This document shows positions 5,472-7,065 of a stretch of 7,065 bases of DNA, in pieces (within the stretch, counting starts at the first letter, position 1; each line of letters begins with the position of its first letter). A model generated the notes under the pieces. The model was not told the origin of the DNA. It saw only the letters and a program-made list of their open reading frames with translations, and made no database searches. Source of the DNA: an uncultured bacterium (GTDB lineage: Bacteria > Patescibacteria > Microgenomatia > Levybacterales > UBA12049); contig CAMPGJ010000056.1 in the NCBI GenBank assembly GCA_946885425.1, positions 1-7,065 on the forward strand, given 5' to 3'. The position numbers and the translations under genes are program-made.

Positions 5472-6398
5472 CTAGTGTTCCATTCCATGTTTTCCAGGCA
5501 TTGCTTCTGATGTTGGCATTTTATGTCCCCCACCATTTGCTGGCGCCTGGTATTTCATTATTATTGTACTGAAGAGATTGTCTGCTGTCGATGAGTAGAA
5601 TACAGGTGGATTATCTTCAGTTGGTTGAGTTAGAACCTTATATTCTTCACGGGTAAGTGCTTTTGAAGATTGTTTGACTGATGTGATCCATGTATCAAAA
5701 TCGTTTTGCGAGACTGATTTGACAGTAAATCTCATTCCGGCAAATCCTTTACCGCTTATTTCTGCATTAGAACCATAATATACACCAGTTTCATCCGCGA
5801 TGAGGTTGAGGCGATTGACCATCCCCGACATCGCGTAGAGTTGTCCACCCAGCCGAGGAACCCAAAATGAATTCATAGGGGCTTCATCAGCAGTCAACAC
5901 AAATTTGATAGGTGTTTTTTCAGGGATTGTAATATAGTTGACTGTGGCAATCCCCTGCTCCGGATATATAAACAGCCATTTCCAGCGGAGTGCAACAACT
6001 TGTATTGTCATTTCTTTTTTGTCGGATTGGATTGGTGAATGAGGTTCCCATTTGAAGGTGGCGTTCCACATGATGATACAAAGGATAAAAATAATTGTTG
6101 TTGGCAAGGCCCACCAGGCTAATTGTATTTTGATATCGTGATCCCAATCAGGAGTATATTTACTTTTTGTATTGCCTTCACGATAATTCATGACTACATA
6201 AATAGCAAAAAGAAAAACAGGGACAACGACAATGAGCATCAATAATATCGCATTCACAAAAAGGCTTTTTTGTTGTGCAGCAATCAAACCTTTTGGATCG
6301 AGTACTGAAATGGGATTATTACCTATTAATATTGAAAGTATTAAGGCAAAATCAAGAGCAAGAAGAGCAAGAATGATGAATTTATATTTAGTTTTCAT
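5472..6398 (-). CDS. cyoA: cytochrome bo3 ubiquinol oxidase subunit II (no CuA; no lipobox)
   Basis: Subunit II of the quinol oxidase has 308 residues (E. coli CyoA 315). A hydrophobic N-terminal segment (about 7-27) and two membrane helices (about 48-70 and 93-115) precede a periplasmic cupredoxin domain (130-230). Matching stretches are LDPKGLIAAQQKSL (33-46), WKWLFIYPEQGIATVN (139-154), MNSFWVPRLGGQLYAM (175-190) and SGKGFAGMRF (215-224). The Cys, His and Met ligands of CuA are absent, as expected for a quinol rather than cytochrome c oxidase. E. coli CyoA is a lipoprotein (LSGC), but here the same site reads LIGNN and no lipobox cysteine exists. The K-channel entrance residue E89 of E. 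coli is Q92 here. The tail (288-308) is rich in Gly, His and Met. It is the first gene of the operon, with a promoter just upstream and AAGG directly next to the ATG. Confidence 0.96.
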   Translation of the reverse strand: MKTKYKFIILALLALDFALILSILIGNNPISVLDPKGLIAAQQKSLFVNAILLMLIVVVPVFLFAIYVVMNYREGNTKSKYTPDWDHDIKIQLAWWALPTTIIFILCIIMWNATFKWEPHSPIQSDKKEMTIQVVALRWKWLFIYPEQGIATVNYITIPEKTPIKFVLTADEAPMNSFWVPRLGGQLYAMSGMVNRLNLIADETGVYYGSNAEISGKGFAGMRFTVKSVSQNDFDTWITSVKQSSKALTREEYKVLTQPTEDNPPVFYSSTADNLFSTIIMKYQAPANGGGHKMPTSEAMPGKHGMEH

Positions 6399-6408
6399 CC
6401 TTATATAA

Positions 6409-6417
6409 ATTGTAGCA
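6409..6417 (-). promoter_or_regulatory. candidate extended -10 promoter of the cyo operon
   Basis: The minus strand reads TGCTACAAT: a TACAAT -10 box (6409-6414) with the extended TGn element (6415-6417) just upstream. No good -35 hexamer lies 16-18 bases upstream, as is common for extended -10 promoters. The box ends 10 bases before the cyoA ATG, so the leader would be only about 3-4 bases. Confidence 0.5.
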
Positions 6418-6438
6418 CAACTGTTATGACCTATGCTA

Positions 6439-6466
6439 TTGATTTAGTTCATGGAGATGTTAAATT
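6439..6466 (+). promoter_or_regulatory. candidate promoter of the divergent plus-strand gene
   Basis: TTGATT (6439-6444), a 16-base spacer ending in TGT, and TAAATT (6461-6466) form a modest extended -10 promoter 11 bases before the ATG at 6478. A competing -10 box, TGCTAGTAT (6488-6496), lies inside the reading frame 8 bases before the ATG at 6505. It looks like the cyoA promoter on the other strand (both contain TGTGCTA). Choosing between them decides the start codon. Confidence 0.3.
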
Positions 6467-6477
6467 ACTGCAAAAGG

Positions 6478-7047
6478 ATGAGGTTTGTGCTAGTATGTAG
6501 GCACATGTCTGCTGAGCATTTTTCACCAAAAGAAGATAGAAGAGAAGGGGATTTATTTCCCATAAGCAAAGTTGCTGTTGAAAGTGCTTTATTTTCGATC
6601 TCGATAGACCCTCCCGCTAAAATGAATGAAGAATATGGTTTGCTTGGAGAGCGAAATCCGTCATTAAAAAGATTTATTTTATCGCAAATGCAAGAATATG
6701 ATGATGAGAGTGCCTCAAGAGAATTTTTTGAAGGGGCTCTATGGTCACATAAAATACTTCGGTATAATTTGCCTTCGCGCCAACTTCCTGTATTATCAGA
6801 AACGATATCTGATTCTATCTATAATGTCGCTGTAGCAGAACATCCCGAAAAAACTTTTAAGGAAATATGCGCTGATAAGCTGATGAAAGTATTCCGTTCA
6901 GAAGAAAATTTGGAGGCAGGAATCAAGGAAATGACACGATATAAAACAAGCAATATAGATTTCTATTTCGGAGCATATACAGTCATAGGTAGTTTCGGCA
7001 AACAAGAAGAAATAAAAAAACTAAACGCCTCCATGGGGTTAGAATAA
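6478..7047 (+). CDS. uncharacterised protein, possibly histidine-phosphatase-like
   Basis: I do not firmly recognise this gene. From the ATG at 6478 it encodes 189 residues, soluble and rich in Glu and Lys, with no signal peptide or membrane segment. The N-terminus, MRFVLVCRHMSAEH, resembles the first strand and catalytic RH motif of the histidine phosphatase (phosphoglycerate mutase-like) superfamily. DLFPISKVAVESA (25-37) sits where that family has its PLTxxGxxQA stretch. The length also fits. However, the second catalytic His, normally in a VSHG-like motif near the C-terminus, is not evident: the best candidate reads VIGSFG. It would therefore be a divergent or inactive member, or unrelated. 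In-frame ATGs at 6451, 6460 and 6505 are alternatives. 6478 is chosen because it puts RH at residues 8-9, the family's usual place; 6505 would remove it. It is transcribed divergently from cyoA. Confidence 0.6.
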   Translation: MRFVLVCRHMSAEHFSPKEDRREGDLFPISKVAVESALFSISIDPPAKMNEEYGLLGERNPSLKRFILSQMQEYDDESASREFFEGALWSHKILRYNLPSRQLPVLSETISDSIYNVAVAEHPEKTFKEICADKLMKVFRSEENLEAGIKEMTRYKTSNIDFYFGAYTVIGSFGKQEEIKKLNASMGLE

Positions 7048-7065
7048 ATCCCCTCTCCTAATGGA
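7048..7065 (+). other. possible left half of a hairpin cut by the window edge
   Basis: Directly after the stop codon the sequence reads ATCCCCTCTCCTAATGGA. TCC and GGA already pair around a TAAT loop, and continuation with GAGGGG would complete a long stem. It could be a terminator or another GC-rich palindromic repeat like the one between cyoC and cyoD. Only half is visible, so this is tentative. Confidence 0.25.

Noticed and set aside
5700..5760. A cytochrome c oxidase (CuA-containing) subunit II
   Set aside because: The segment SAEISGKGFAGMRF lacks the two Cys and the His of the CuA site and matches the quinol-oxidase form of CyoA.
387..7047. UGA recoding, as in Gracilibacteria or Absconditabacteria, prompted by the complete lack of TGA stops
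   Set aside because: All eight visible stops are TAA or TAG, but no gene contains an in-frame TGA and conserved Gly and Trp positions use GGN and TGG. The standard code explains everything; the sample of stops is small.

Overview
The window is dominated by a complete cytochrome bo3-type ubiquinol oxidase operon, cyoABCDE, on the minus strand. It reads right to left: cyoA (5472-6398), cyoB (3451-5442), cyoC (2843-3439), cyoD (2363-2710) and cyoE (1427-2305). Subunits I to IV align with the Escherichia coli proteins almost end to end, and CyoE has the heme O synthase motifs. Together they oxidise quinol, reduce O2 to water, pump protons, and make the heme O that the enzyme needs. No other respiratory gene lies in the window.

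Downstream on the same strand are a PPC/DUF296-domain gene (879-1319), a small DUF1761 membrane protein gene (387-797), and the first 77 codons of a Cof-type HAD hydrolase that runs off the left edge (1-233). To the right, divergent from cyoA, is a plus-strand gene of about 190 codons (6478-7047) with a possible histidine-phosphatase-like N-terminus. It ends 18 bases before the right edge. No RNA gene, CRISPR array or transposase is visible, and no stretch above 300 bases lacks a gene. The longest gap is the 153 bases between the DUF1761 and HAD genes, which is full of inverted repeats.

The DNA is AT-rich and uses the standard code: all eight visible stops are TAA or TAG, with no in-frame TGA. 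Several gaps carry their own short-period repeat tract (ATTCGAAT-type, AATATCCAATG, GGGGATA, AGTTATAAAG, ACAATTTA), and two also hold a GC-rich palindrome. Several genes have a plausible -10 box only 6 to 11 bases before the ATG, which suggests leaderless or very short-leader transcripts. Compact genes, repeat-filled gaps and an isolated cyo operon recall Patescibacteria (CPR) genomes. That assignment is an inference; no phylogenetic marker gene is present.

The most striking observation is in the oxidase. The D-channel, heme, CuB and most quinol-site residues are conserved, but the K-channel lysine (E. coli CyoB K362) is Gln (Q373), and the K-channel entrance glutamate in subunit II (E. coli CyoA E89) is also Gln (Q92). 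The only natural differences from E. coli that I see among the named K-pathway residues are these two and a Ser-to-Thr change, so the K proton route appears altered as a unit in an otherwise intact enzyme.
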